NCBI RefSeq assembly: GCF_000372725.1
Contig: NW_005200298.1
Coordinates: forward strand, 121,175 to 172,237
DNA length: 51,063 bases
From: Emiliania huxleyi CCMP1516
Lineage: Eukaryota; Haptophyta; Isochrysidales; Noelaerhabdaceae
Direction: 5' to 3'
The translations under genes and the position numbers were made by a program. Below are positions 10,546 to 19,677 of this stretch, one piece after another. The notes beneath the pieces were generated by a model, which was given only the letters and a program-made list of their open reading frames with translations, was not told the origin of the DNA and searched no databases. The number at the start of each line of letters is the position of its first letter. Within the stretch, counting starts at the first letter, position 1.

Positions 10546-10850
10546 CACTCACTCACACAGAATGGGTTACCATAACCCGGCACTAACCCGGCACTAACCC
10601 GTGCGGCTGGGGGGCATACGTCAGCATGGGTCTGCGCCAGGTTAGTTAGGGGTGGGTTAGGGCCGGGTTAAAGTGCAGCGCACCCCGGGTTAGAGCTGGT
10701 TGGCGAGATGAAACGGCTGCGGCGGGCACCCGAGCCGACCTCCGCGATGGAGCCTTGGCTGCAGAAGGCCGTGAATGCCAAGCTGCTCATTGAGAAGAAC
10801 ACCCGCGTGCGCAGGAGCAGGCGGGCGGACATCGCTTCAGGGGGGCGCCC
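10408..10850. repeat. GGGTTAG-like repeats and TG microsatellite
   Basis: Many copies of ACTAACCCGGC / GGGTTAGTG in both orientations flank a TG run (10504-10543). Several form imperfect inverted repeats around the TG run. The motif resembles degenerate telomere repeat but is not an array. No coding frame is credible here. Confidence 0.6.
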
Positions 10851-10856
10851 TTCTGC

Positions 10857-10990
10857 TCACACCACATGCTAGGGGGGGGGTCCGACCCCCCCCAGAGGCT
10901 TCACCACATGCTAGGGGGGGGTCCCGCCCCCCCCAGCACCTTCACCACATGCTAGGGGGGGGGTCGTGGCCGAGGACCCCCCCAGAGACT
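10857..10990 (+). repeat. Three tandem copies of a 41-44 bp G-run/C-run unit
   Basis: Each unit reads CACCACATGCTAG, then 8-9 G, then TCC(G/C), then 7-8 C, then CAG(A/C)GGCTT. The G run and C run of each unit are complementary, so each unit can fold into a hairpin. The third copy is degenerate in its C-run half. Confidence 0.85.
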
Positions 10991-11167
10991 CGTGGTCAGA
11001 CCCTCCGGGCCCTTGATTTTACGCCTCATTTCGAGCATTTTCGAGGGGGAAATCATCCTTTGGAGCTATATGAGCCTTGAGACTGGTCAGATTCTCCAAG
11101 ATATTGGACTTTCAGCCACGATTTCACAACTTTGGGGGCCAAAATCGGATCTCTGGTGGCTATTCCT

Positions 11168-11219
11168 AGGGGTCCCGTACCATGCGGAATCGACCCTATC
11201 AAGTGCTCAAGTGCTCAAG
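11168..11219 (+). repeat. 52-bp dispersed repeat, copy 1
   Basis: Begins AGGGGTCCCGTACCATGCGG and ends in a duplicated AAGTGCTC. It is identical over all 52 bases to 18046-18097. It directly abuts the reverse-oriented dispersed repeat at 11230-11290. Confidence 0.95.
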
Positions 11220-11229
11220 AGGATTGCAA

Positions 11230-11290
11230 GAATTTTACAACAAAACTCCGTCGCACAACACTGGGCACGGGACTGGCGCGCACTGCACTG
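11230..11290 (-). repeat. Dispersed repeat, partial reverse copy
   Basis: Reverse complement of the 3' half of the family at 8931-9046, starting at GAATTTTACAACAAAACTCC and including CACTGGGCACGGGACTGGCGCGCACTG in two pieces. It forms the 5' part of the open frame that leads into the RNase H region and is probably not coding. Confidence 0.75.
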
Positions 11291-11476
11291 ATTGCAAGAA
11301 AACCCTGTCGGACGGGACATCCTGCGAATGCCGGTGTACCGGATCCCGCCCCTGACCGGGGTCGGCGAGGGCGGGGACGCGGGGACGCTCGCGGGCCTCT
11401 ACGAATGGGCGGCGGAGTGCGAGGGGATTGCCACGCGGCCGCCGCCCGAGGACCTGGTCCCCCTCCCCCCATTCGC

Positions 11477-12418
11477 ATGAAGTGGGGGGAGGCGAGGGGG
11501 ATGCGATCCGACACCACGGCCTACATGATGGACCTTGCCCTGCAAAGGCACGCGAGGATCCGGTACACCGACGTGGCCTTCACCGACGGGAGTCTGCAGC
11601 CGGCAACAAGGGAGGAGCCTGCCCGAGTTGCGTTTGGGATATACGCGACAGGGACGGGCCTCCGTGGGGCGGATGTTCACGGGGGCGCGCTTCCGTCGGG
11701 TGCCACAGTGCAGGACGCGGAGACCACGGCGGTGTATGCGTACCTGGCCAGGACGGTGCGCCGCGCCCGCAGGCGGGATGCCAAGGTAAGGGCTCTTGTT
11801 CTGGTGGACTCCAGCAGTACCCTCGTCATGATAGAGGCGGCGAGAAGGGCGCGGTCATTGCGGGCTCTGCGAACAATGCACCGGCGGCAGCTGCTCGAGC
11901 GGATTGTTGAACTCTGCAACGACCGCGCCGTGGAGCGAGTAGAATTCATGTGGGTCCGAGCGCACCGGGGGGTGTACGGCAATCACTATGCGGACACCAT
12001 CGCCAATGCGTACCTCGCCACGCAGCCGAGGGACCTGCAGCAGCTGGTGGAGGAATACAGCGGAGGGCTCCATGATCAGAGGGGAACGAGGGTGTTCTAC
12101 CAGGTTCCCGAGCGCGGAGAGCGAGGCCGGGTGTGGCAGGCGTACCCGGGGGACCGCAACCCGCTGAGGATGAGCCGCTCCAGACTAGCGGCATGGTCGA
12201 CACGCAGGCTGGCTGGCGAGACCTCGGGCAGCCCGTGCCACACAGGAGTGGGGAGCTTCCCAGTCATGGACTGGGACGCGATCTGCGAGGGCGCGCCGGG
12301 CAGCGTGTGGGCCGCGCTCGCAAGAGCGCCGGAGAGGTGGCGAGGATCCTCTGGCGGGGCCAGAAGGGCCACGGCCACCGGGGCGATCATGATGGTAGTC
12401 CGCGCTTTTTGTGTGTGA
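11477..12418 (+). CDS. RNase H domain, probable retroelement remnant
   Basis: The frame from the ATG at 11477 to the stop at 12418 encodes an RNase HI-type fold: FTDGSL (first Asp, bases 11579-11596), a Glu in QDAETTAVYAYLA, an Asp in LVLVDSSSTLVMIE and a last Asp in GNHYADTIANAYL, after a WVRAH strand. All four acidic metal ligands are in place and in order. RNase H domains of this type sit at the C-terminus of many non-LTR retrotransposon ORF2 proteins. No reverse transcriptase or endonuclease is visible upstream; a short, differently framed segment (11327-11480, with LAGLYEWAAECEGIA) may be the end of the preceding part. I read it as a 5'-truncated element whose domain stays intact. A domesticated RNase H gene is the alternative. 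Confidence 0.65.
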   Translation: MKWGEARGMRSDTTAYMMDLALQRHARIRYTDVAFTDGSLQPATREEPARVAFGIYATGTGLRGADVHGGALPSGATVQDAETTAVYAYLARTVRRARRRDAKVRALVLVDSSSTLVMIEAARRARSLRALRTMHRRQLLERIVELCNDRAVERVEFMWVRAHRGVYGNHYADTIANAYLATQPRDLQQLVEEYSGGLHDQRGTRVFYQVPERGERGRVWQAYPGDRNPLRMSRSRLAAWSTRRLAGETSGSPCHTGVGSFPVMDWDAICEGAPGSVWAALARAPERWRGSSGGARRATATGAIMMVVRAFCV

Positions 12419-12498
12419 GGCGAGAGTCGGCCTTGGGTTTCTTGCCGTCGTCCCTGGGCGTCCCAGCCGTGTTCAGGGCCGGGTCCCCAAGGGTAAGG

Positions 12499-12533
<35 letters not shown>

Positions 12534-12879
12534 CTCTCTCTCTCTCGGTAAGGGCGAGAGCGGGCTAAATTTCCTTTTTATCTCTCCCTGTTAGGTGACA
12601 AGTTGTGTTGTTTGCTCGCCAGCGCCGGCGCAGTATCACCGCTCGGCAGAGCCTTCTATCCACATGATCCTCCGCCTGGACGTCGTCGCTGCTTCACTCG
12701 TCGTGCAGCCGCGGTCCGATCCCGCGCGCGCGGGCGTTTTCGTCAAAAAGTTAGGTTCCTGCGTCAGAGTCTGAGAGCATGTGTGTGTGCACGGCCGCCA
12801 CGGGGACACGTCTCCCACTTGGAGAAAGAGAAAAAAAGAAAACAAGCGAGAATAAACAAAACGGTGGCCTGTCCCCAGC
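12419..12879. other. Spacer with GA/TC palindromic microsatellite
   Basis: A GA run followed by its complement (about 12500-12547) makes a perfect simple-sequence palindrome, flanked on both sides by GGTAAGGGCGAGAG. The following T-rich patch and a GC-rich stretch hold no recognisable exon, though the first exon of the RCC1 gene could be here. Confidence 0.5.
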
Positions 12880-14259
12880 GCCCCCGCCGCACCCGTCACG
12901 CCGCCGCCCGCCCGCCTCCTCGACCTCCCCACCGACCTCCTCGTGCGCGTCGTCTCTCGCTGCGATCCCGCCGACATCGCTCGCGTCGCGGCCGTCTCGC
13001 TGCTCTTCCACGCCTCACTCGCGGTCGAGGGCATCCGCTTGTGGGCGCAAGAGCGCGGCTACGAGCTGCCGGCGCAGCCAGAGGGCGAGGGCTGCACCGT
13101 GCGGTGGCTGTGCTTCGCGGCGCTGCTGCGCGAGTCCAACCCGCCGGTGAGGGTGGCGGGAGGCTGGCAGCACAGCGTCTTCATCGACGGCGAGGGGCGG
13201 CTCTCGTCGTGCGGCTCGGCGTTGGGTGGTTACTGCCCAGGGCTGCTCGGTCACGGCGAGGGCGTGACGCAGCTTAACACGCCGACCCGCCTCCCTTCGA
13301 TGCTGGGTGGCGAGCGCGCCGTGAGCGTGTCGGCTGGAACCGCGCACAGCCTCGCTATCACCACCGACGGAGCTGTCTGGAGCTGGGGCTATGGAGCCCA
13401 CGGCCAGTTGGGCCACGGCGACGGGCAGAACCAGCTGGAGCCGAAGAAGATCGAGGCCTTCGCTGGCCAGCACGTCGTCGCTGTGTCGGCTGGATACGAG
13501 CACAGTTTCGCCCTCGCCGCCGACGGCAGTGTCTGGAGCTGGGGCGATGGAGGGCGAGGCCGGCTGGGCCACGGCGACGGGCGGAACCAGCGGCAGCCCA
13601 AGAAGATCGAGGCCTTTGCTGACCAGCGCGTCGTCGCTGTGTCGGCGGGAGATCACCACAGCCTCGCCCTCACCGCCGACGGCAGCCTCTGGAGCTGGGG
13701 CCATGGAGCCCTTGGCCGGTTGGGCCACGGCGACGAGCAGCAGCAGCTGCTGCCGAAGAAGGTCGAGGCCTTTGCCGGCCAGCGCGTCGTCGCTGTCTCG
13801 GCAGGATCCCGCCACAGCCTCGCCCTCGCCGCTGACGGCGCCGTCTGGAGCTGGGGTTTGGGAGGCTTTGGCAAGCTGGGCCACGGCGACCAGCAGGAGC
13901 AGCTGCTGCCCAAGAAGGTCGAGGCTTTTGCCGGTCAGTGCGCCGTCGCTGTCTCGGCTGGAGATGGCCACAGCATCGCCATCACCGTCGATGGCGCCGT
14001 CTGGAGCTGGGGCTATGGAGGACACGGCCTGCTAGGCCACGGCGACGAGCAGCGCCAGCTGCTGCCCAAGAAGATCGATTCCTTGACTGGCCAGCGCGTG
14101 GCCGCTGTGTCGGCGGGAGTTGTGCACAGCATCGCCCTCACCGCCGACGGCGCCACCTTCGCCTGGGGCATGGGCGAAAGCGGCTGCGTAGGCCACGGGG
14201 AGGAGCTTTCCAACCAGCTGCTGCCCAAGAAGATCGAGACGTGGGCGCCGGGGCAGTGA
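12880..14259 (+). CDS. F-box protein with RCC1 beta-propeller
   Basis: The N-terminus is F-box-like: LDLPTDLLVRVVSRCDPADIARVAAVS, then a helix ending ERGYELP. From about 13150 come seven RCC1-type repeats of about 50 residues, each with HS(L/I/F)A(L/I), DG.(V/L)WSWG.G..G.LGHGD and PKKIEAF, ending at TGA 14257-14259. RCC1 propellers act as exchange factors or as protein-binding platforms; linked to an F-box, a substrate receptor of an SCF ubiquitin ligase is the likely role (inference). The repeats are very alike at DNA level, suggesting recent expansion or gene conversion. The start is not resolved: the frame is open from 12856 with no ATG before the F-box, so an upstream exon or a non-ATG start is needed. 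Cytosolic or nuclear; no signal peptide. Confidence 0.82.
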   Translation, partial: APAAPVTPPPARLLDLPTDLLVRVVSRCDPADIARVAAVSLLFHASLAVEGIRLWAQERGYELPAQPEGEGCTVRWLCFAALLRESNPPVRVAGGWQHSVFIDGEGRLSSCGSALGGYCPGLLGHGEGVTQLNTPTRLPSMLGGERAVSVSAGTAHSLAITTDGAVWSWGYGAHGQLGHGDGQNQLEPKKIEAFAGQHVVAVSAGYEHSFALAADGSVWSWGDGGRGRLGHGDGRNQRQPKKIEAFADQRVVAVSAGDHHSLALTADGSLWSWGHGALGRLGHGDEQQQLLPKKVEAFAGQRVVAVSAGSRHSLALAADGAVWSWGLGGFGKLGHGDQQEQLLPKKVEAFAGQCAVAVSAGDGHSIAITVDGAVWSWGYGGHGLLGHGDEQRQLLPKKIDSLTGQRVAAVSAGVVHSIALTADGATFAWGMGESGCVGHGEELSNQLLPKKIETWAPGQ

Positions 14260-15063
14260 GCAGTCGAGGGATTTCCACCGGATCTCGAACACGCTGGAGC
14301 GACACACCGGAGCGTACGGGTGTGGACCCTGAGTTGACCAGGGGTTGTGCGCTGGGCCCTCCTGCTCGGCTCCAGCCAGTAGACAAGTCTTGTCATCAAC
14401 AGAGTAGATGGATCTGACCTCGGGGCCGATGTGACCAAGCGCTGGAAGCGTGGTTTTACCTCACACCCACGGTCTCACAGTGTGCCGGCAGTCGGCAGTC
14501 GCCGAGCAGTGTCGCTCACACAAGCCGCAGCACAAGTGACTGAGGGCCAGTGAGGGCGAGCCCATCGCTGTCACAGCTGTGGCAGCCGCACAGTAGGCTG
14601 TGTCAACTGTGCAGAGTGTGTGAGCAGCAGAGGAGCTGCTCTCCAGGCTTCAGGCGCAAAGAGCTGCATGCCACCGAAAGCGCTGTCGAGGTTCGCCGAG
14701 CGCGGCGAAATCCGGGGACGCCGTCACCGACGAGCGCGTTGGACTTTTCACTCCGGACAAAGACCGCTGCACAGCGGACGGTACGGGCCGTGCAGCGGTC
14801 ATAGCGGCGAGGCGCGGGACCGTCTGTGGGGGCGAGGTGGGTCTCGCGTCCCCGGATTTCCTCAACTCACGGTCCGCTCCCTCTAGCGGAGACCGGAGTG
14901 TGGGCCCCGAGTTTGAAAAAGGGCGACAGACGCTTGCGTCCTAGCCTCCAACAACGCCTCCCCGGCGCAGAGGGGCCCCCGGAGGGGGATGCACAACCGC
15001 TCCACCCCACGCCGCAAGCGGCGGTCCTATCTATTCCCAGCTCCGCCCATGAGACCCGGCCAC
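14260..15063. other. Intergenic stretch with nested inverted repeats
   Basis: No gene recognised. A 15-bp perfect inverted repeat (GAAATCCGGGGACGC, 14707-14721 and 14846-14860) encloses a second one (GACCGCTGCAC, 14762-14772 and 14790-14800). The segment GCGTTGGACTTTTCACTCCGGA nearby recurs in similar form at about 33752-33773. Confidence 0.6.
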
Positions 15064-16820
15064 TCAGAAGTCGTCCACCAAATCGTCTTCGCCGAGCGCG
15101 ACGACTCCCGCGCCGTCCGTGTCGAGGCGTGAGCCCTTTTGTCCCGCGAGGAGCGACGCCGCGTCGCCGGCCGCCACCAGGTTGCTCTTGTCTAGCCGCA
15201 CGACCTCCCCCTCCTCGTAGGCGGGCGTGCCCCGGTGCGGGCACGTGGCGCACCGAAAGGCGTCCCCCTTGCCGCAGTTACCACACGCCGACTTCGGAGC
15301 GCCGCTCTGGACCGGCGCGCCTGCACAAAGACCGAGGGGGGGGGGGGGGGGTCACCTCCGTTTGGCCCATCTTCTGCTTGTGAGGAGTTTCTCTCTACGC
15401 AATCAGTGCTTCTTGAGTCGGCGCGCCGTCGATGCTCTCCAGCTCCTCGCGCAAGCCGCACGAGCAGTTCTTGCACGCGCGACGCTTGACCGCCTACACC
15501 GCGCTCGAAGTGTCCCGCCATGAGTGGGGGGAGGGAAAGGGAAAGGGAAAGGGATAGGGAAAGGGAGAGGGAGAGGGAGAGGGAGAGGGAGAGGGAGAGG
15601 GAGAGAGAGAGGGAGAAAACAGAGGGCCAGTGAGAGAGAGAGACAGACAGAGACAACAGAGGGCCAGCGCCGAGCCGCACCGCTCCGGGTCGCAAGCCGG
15701 CTGCGCCACGACAGGCAGGCAGAGTTGATCAGTGCACAGCGCGTGGCGCTCTCGGAGAGGAGGAGAGAATACAGCGGAATACGGCCGTGTGTGTGTGAGC
15801 ACCGCGTCCGGGTCGCAAGCCGGCTGCGCCACGACCTTGGCCGCGAGGTCCTCCTCGTCGAGCAGTGCGTCCTCGTCCACACACGCGACGCGAATGACTG
15901 AGTGAGTGAGTGAGTGAGAGAGTGAGTGAGTGAGAGAGTGAGTGAGTGAGTGAGTGAATTGCCTCGTGCACACGCCATGAACAATTCATTCATTCATTCA
16001 TTCATTCATGAATGAATGGCACTAAGGAAGGAGTGGTAAACTATCAGGTGAGGTGCGCCTCGTCAACGTACGCACCCGCGTCGCCCGCCGCCGCCGACGC
16101 CGCCGCCGCCGACCACGCCTTGAGCGCAGAGTCGTCCGGGCCGCTCGCCGCCGGCGGGCCGGCGGCGGGCGGCGCCGGCGCGGCGGGCGGCGGGGTGGCC
16201 GAAGGCGGGGCCGCGGGCGGGGCGGTCTTCGGGAGGGCGCCACGCGAGCGCAGCGAGAAGGAGACGCCGGGCGAGTAGGCGGGGCGCTGCGCCACCACGA
16301 CGCCGAGCGCGAGGTGAGGCGCGAGCGCCGCCGCGAGGGCTGTGAGCGCGTCGTGAGCCTCGGCCGCGCCGGCCGCAGCCTGGGAGGCGAGCGCAGGGTA
16401 CGCGGCCTCCGCCGCCGCGCGCAGCTCGGGCGCGGCGAGTGGCCGCACACTCGTCCCGCTCGGCGAGAGGCCGGCGTAGACGACGGCGCGCCGCAGCGAC
16501 TCTGCCGTCCGGATGTCACCGACCCGCGCCGCGCGGAGCGATTGCAGCGCCGGCGCGACAGCGGCGGGCGGTCGCCCCTCCGCGCTCGGCCACGCCCAGA
16601 CGACCTCGCGCACCTCGACGCTCCCACCCGCCTTTGCGCGCTTTGCCGCCTCGCCAAGCTTTGCCACGTCGGTGAGCGCACCGCTCGCTGACATTACGGT
16701 GACCACGTCGTACAGGCCCTCGGGTAGGCGGGCGACCGGGTTGTCGGGGTGCGCGCCATCCACTGAGGCGCCGCCCTGAGGGCGCGGCAGCCCGTAGCAG
16801 GCGACGAGGGATTTTGACAT
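15064..16820 (-). CDS. Anamorsin / CIAPIN1 (Dre2), cytosolic Fe-S assembly protein
   Basis: Electron-transfer protein of cytosolic iron-sulfur cluster assembly, working with a Tah18/NDOR1-type reductase. Exons on the minus strand: 16820-16059, 15871-15836, 15700-15671, 15493-15427, 15320-15064, 383 codons. Exon 1 carries the degenerate methyltransferase-like domain and an Ala/Pro linker. Exon 2 reads [12 protein letters not shown]. The Fe-S motif CX8CX2CXC is rebuilt only if the 30-base exon ([10 protein letters not shown]) is spliced to exon 4 ([12 protein letters not shown]), which supports these boundaries. The second motif CX2CX7CX2C ([15 protein letters not shown]) is in the last exon. 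Three introns are GC-AG; 15701-15835 is GT-AG and is bounded by a 36-base direct repeat. Introns hold GAGT, GGGAGA and poly-G simple repeats. ATG at 16820 follows an A-rich leader. All cluster Cys are present, so it is probably functional. Confidence 0.9.
15535..16016. repeat. Simple repeats inside CIAPIN1 introns
   Basis: GGGAAA/GGGAGA run at 15535-15606, GTGA/GAGT run at 15898-15956 and ATTC run turning into its complement GAATG at 15987-16018. All fall within introns proposed for the CIAPIN1 gene. Confidence 0.9.
15678..15835 (-). repeat. 36-bp direct repeat bounding a CIAPIN1 intron
   Basis: The segments 15678-15713 and 15799-15835 are nearly identical (one base missing). On the coding strand the copy at the 5' splice site starts GTCGTGGCGCAGCCGGCTTG and so does the copy at the 3' splice site, where CGCAG is the acceptor. 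Confidence 0.85.
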
Positions 16821-17648
16821 CGTGAAAAAGGAGAATTCTTGGCACCAAAGGAAACAAACAGAACCCGTTTTGCTGTTCACAGCTAGGGACGGCCTCTGCG
16901 GCAAAGTCAAGCCACCCCACCACCACCTACCTACCTACCACCTACCTACCGCAGCAAACCTTCGGCTCCCGCTCAGAGGCTCGCCGCGCCCGTGCGCCGC
17001 GCCGAGGCGGCGCCGAGGCCGGCGCCTTGCACCCGGCCCGCGGCCGGCACCGCCTCGCCCCACAACTGACCGCCCTGCGGCCCCTGCGCAGGCGTACCAC
17101 AGGCGTCGCTCAAAGAGCGACGCCGGGTGTGGGCTGATCCCTTGACCCGTCACCCGCCGCGCCCTCGCCCGGCCGCCTCACCGCTCACGGAGCGCTCGGC
17201 TGCTCGCCGCCGCCGCCGCGCGTCCCGCGCCGCCACGCATGCCCCTTGCCCTGACGCGCGCGCTCTGCGGCAGAGCGCGCGTCTGTCACACAGACGGAGC
17301 AGCGACCGCGCCAGCGGTCGCTGCTCCGCCCCTCCGTCGCGCGCGCCGCGCGCGCGCTGCCGCCGCCGCCGCCGCCGCCGCCCCCTCCTCGCCGTCTTCC
17401 ACCCCTACACCCTCTGTTGCGCGCGCCGCGCCGCGCGCTGCGCGCCCCCGAGAGTGGTGTGAAAAACCTCGAAGCCCTGGGAGCCCTCCCCCTACTCGGT
17501 AAAGAAAACGCACTGGGGACGACGTAAAAACTACTCAACAATAACGTAGGTAGGTTCCTAGGATCCTAGAATGTGACTGTACTTGCTACTCCTAATATTG
17601 CCGCGAGAGTTGGTTCTCCCCACCTCACTCAGCACTCCGCGGCGGCGC
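16821..17648. other. Intergenic stretch with palindromes, no gene
   Basis: CTAC/CCTA repeats (16925-16950), a GCC run (17356-17384) and three adjacent hairpins (17257-17327). Open frames are Arg/Ala repeats of GC-rich origin. It is the upstream region of the CIAPIN1 gene. Confidence 0.5.
17257..17327. repeat. Three consecutive hairpins
   Basis: CGCGCGCTCTGC with its complement (17257-17281), GTCTGT-CAC-ACAGAC (17281-17295), then GGAGCAGCGACCGC with its perfect complement after a 4-base loop (17296-17309 and 17314-17327). Together they could make a cruciform or a multi-stem RNA. Confidence 0.85.
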
Positions 17649-17880
17649 TTAGGCAACGCGGAGCTGCATCCACATCAGCACGGGGGCGCGGCAGATGGGG
17701 CACGACTCCATCCTGGCGGAGCAGGGGCCGCACGCGCACTGGTGGCCGCAGGGAGCCGCGACGTGCGATTTCGGGTTGGTGAAGCACACAGAGCACGTGG
17801 TCTCACCGCCGAGGGTCGACCCGGGGACGGTCGGTCTGCCGGTGTCGAAGTTGGCGTTCGCCAGCTGAGAAACCCCGGAT
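17649..17880 (-). CDS. RING finger protein, last exon
   Basis: The frame ends with a C3HC4 RING close to the C-terminus: CSVC-x-PCGHQCACGPC-x-CPICRAPV, followed by about ten residues. A RING at the extreme C-terminus with this spacing is typical of IAP/MAPL-like E3 ubiquitin ligases. The exon probably begins near 17880 after one of the CAG sites; the frame stays open to about 17990 but holds no ATG, so the start and any upstream exons are not resolved, and little room remains before the divergent gene at 18182. It may be a small protein or a fragment. Confidence 0.65.
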
Positions 17881-17918
17881 CCTGCTGAACAAGCTCCTCT
17901 TGTAGCTCGATCGGTCAC

Positions 17919-18181
17919 ACCGCCATCGCCGTCGGGGAGAGGGGGGACGACACTGCTTTGGCAGCGTGCACCTACCTCGATCCTGTACCGTGTTTGTTAT
18001 GACCCCACCCAATGAACACACCAGTGAGGGAGGGCGAGACGATCGAGGGGTCCCGTACCATGCGGAATCGACCCTATCAAGTGCTCAAGTGCTCAAGCTG
18101 AGATGAGTGCCGTGAGGCGCGGGGATGACGGTAAAGTGCCCGCCAGGATTTACCTAGTTTGTGGGTTTCGCGACGGCATCA
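17919..18181. other. Divergent spacer with 52-bp dispersed repeat
   Basis: The 52-bp element identical to 11168-11219 lies at 18046-18097, 85 bases before the ATG of the first methylglyoxal-synthase-like gene. Confidence 0.6.
18046..18097 (+). repeat. 52-bp dispersed repeat, copy 2
   Basis: Identical to 11168-11219 over 52 bases, in the same orientation. Flanks on both sides differ, so the repeat unit ends here. Confidence 0.95.
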
Positions 18182-19530
18182 ATGGCCGATCCGCGGGGCT
18201 ACAACATCAAGTATGGCTCGGGTGGCTCCGCCTCACCGCCCCCCACCCCCTTGCCCGCCGCTTCCCCTCATCCTCATTGCCAGCCCACGTCCGGCTGCTG
18301 GCTGCTGCCACCTCCGCCGCACCCCTCCTCCGCGTCAGGCACCTCTCACCGCGGCATGGTCCTGATGTGCGGATCAGCAACGGAGGACGCACTTGTCGAG
18401 TTCATCAAGGAGCACGCCGCGACCATCTCACTCTTCCGCGTGACGACCACCATCCCCGTCCTCCAGCGCGTCCGGCACCTCCTTGGCCGGAACGGCGACG
18501 CGGCGGTGTCCGCCCTCCCTCCACTGTGCTGCCTCTGCCCACTCTCCGCCTCGCTTATCGCTGCCCCGTGCTCGAGAACTCCTCAATAACATGTCACAGG
18601 TCGGTGTGCACGAGAACTATCTCGGCGGCGACGCGCAGGTCGCGACGCAGGTTGTGCTGCACGATGTCGGCGCCCTCCTATCTCTTTTGCGCCCCGCTGC
18701 CACCCTCGGGAGCAGGTGGTATAACCCTCGGTTTCGGACGATACGTAGGCGCCGCAATCATCTTCCGTGATCCGATCGGCGCGTCGGGGGCGGCGTGTGA
18801 CTGCGACGCCCTTCTCCGGCTGATCAACGTGCGCACGAGACCTCAGATGCAGAATAAACCGCTTGTGCACACGAGACCTCAGATGCGGAATATACTCCCT
18901 GCTTGCGCGAATGCGAGGTCACGCCTCGGGGCTTCAGGCACAGCATCTGTGGTCTCTACTAGCCTCTCTTTGGACTGTGCAGGTGCACAACATTGTCAAT
19001 GCCACGAACCCTACCACCGCGGCCATGCTGATCAATGTTTTTGCAGACGCAGTCAGCTCGGACGACGGTAAGAAGATCCTGCCCTCCTTCTACACCAGCC
19101 TCGAGTCACCCGCCGTCGCAGCCTACAAGGCGAAGCAGAATGCTGTCATCGCGTCGCACGGCGGAAAGGTAAGACACACACCCACACGCAGACTACGTGC
19201 GCGCGCACACGCACTGCTCCCTGCGTGTTTTGAATGCCGCGGGGCTCCTACCTATCCCTGGACGTTAAACGCGGGGGACAGGACCCCTTTCCCGCAGTAG
19301 CGCGTGAGATGCTAGCCTCACCCCTACCTTAGGTGACAGACAAGCCACCGCCTAACGCCGCTCCGAGTATGGCGAGGCTCAGTTCCGCAAATCCCGAGTT
19401 TGCGCCATGGGACTCGCTGCGGTCGGCACTACTGAAGGGCCGCGAGGGCCTAGCAGATGTGATCGCGGAGCAGGACGCAAAACCTGCCGAGGTGCCGCTC
19501 TCCCTCCTGCCCTTTCCACATGAGCTCTGA
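18182..19530 (+). CDS. Methylglyoxal-synthase-like protein, copy 1
   Basis: MGS-like domain protein. Exons 18182-18224, 18339-18469, 18600-18669, 18749-18828, 18983-19168 and 19333-19530 sum to 708 bases (235 residues). Conserved stretches: ALVEFIKEHAATISLFRVTTT, LGGDAQVATQVVLHDVGAAIIFRDP and ALLRLINVHNIVNATNPTTAAMLI. These align with bacterial methylglyoxal synthase (phosphate release from dihydroxyacetone phosphate), but the His-Asp pair near the start is replaced by Gly-Ser and the TGTTG phosphate loop by TTTIP; only GGD and RDP remain. Catalysis as an MGS is therefore doubtful. The C-terminal 100 residues (SSDDGKKILPSFYTSLESP onward) are an extension. Introns 18225-18338 and 18670-18748 are GC-AG; 18470-18599, 18829-18982 and 19169-19332 are GT-AG. 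The ATG gives a plausible start. A paralog follows 147 bases downstream. Confidence 0.78.
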
Positions 19531-19677
19531 ATCCAACGCCTCCAACCCACAACGCCTCCAACCCATCACGCATTGCCCCTGTGGCCTGGCCGCTGGCCTG
19601 GCCGCGCCACCAGCCGCCACGCCACGCTCTCTCAGGAGGCACCTCTTCGACACCGCTCTTTGAAGCGCGGGGACACG

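Noticed and set aside
10408..10700. GGGTTAG motifs taken as a telomere array
   Set aside because: The motifs are scattered, in both orientations and not in register, unlike the true array at 40816.
13015..14025. 336-codon minus-strand frame
   Set aside because: It is the mirror of the RCC1 repeats and repeats with the same period; no own features.
15192..15993. Minus-strand frames rich in Leu-Ser and Pro-Leu repeats
   Set aside because: They translate the simple repeats within the CIAPIN1 introns; the real exons are in other frames.
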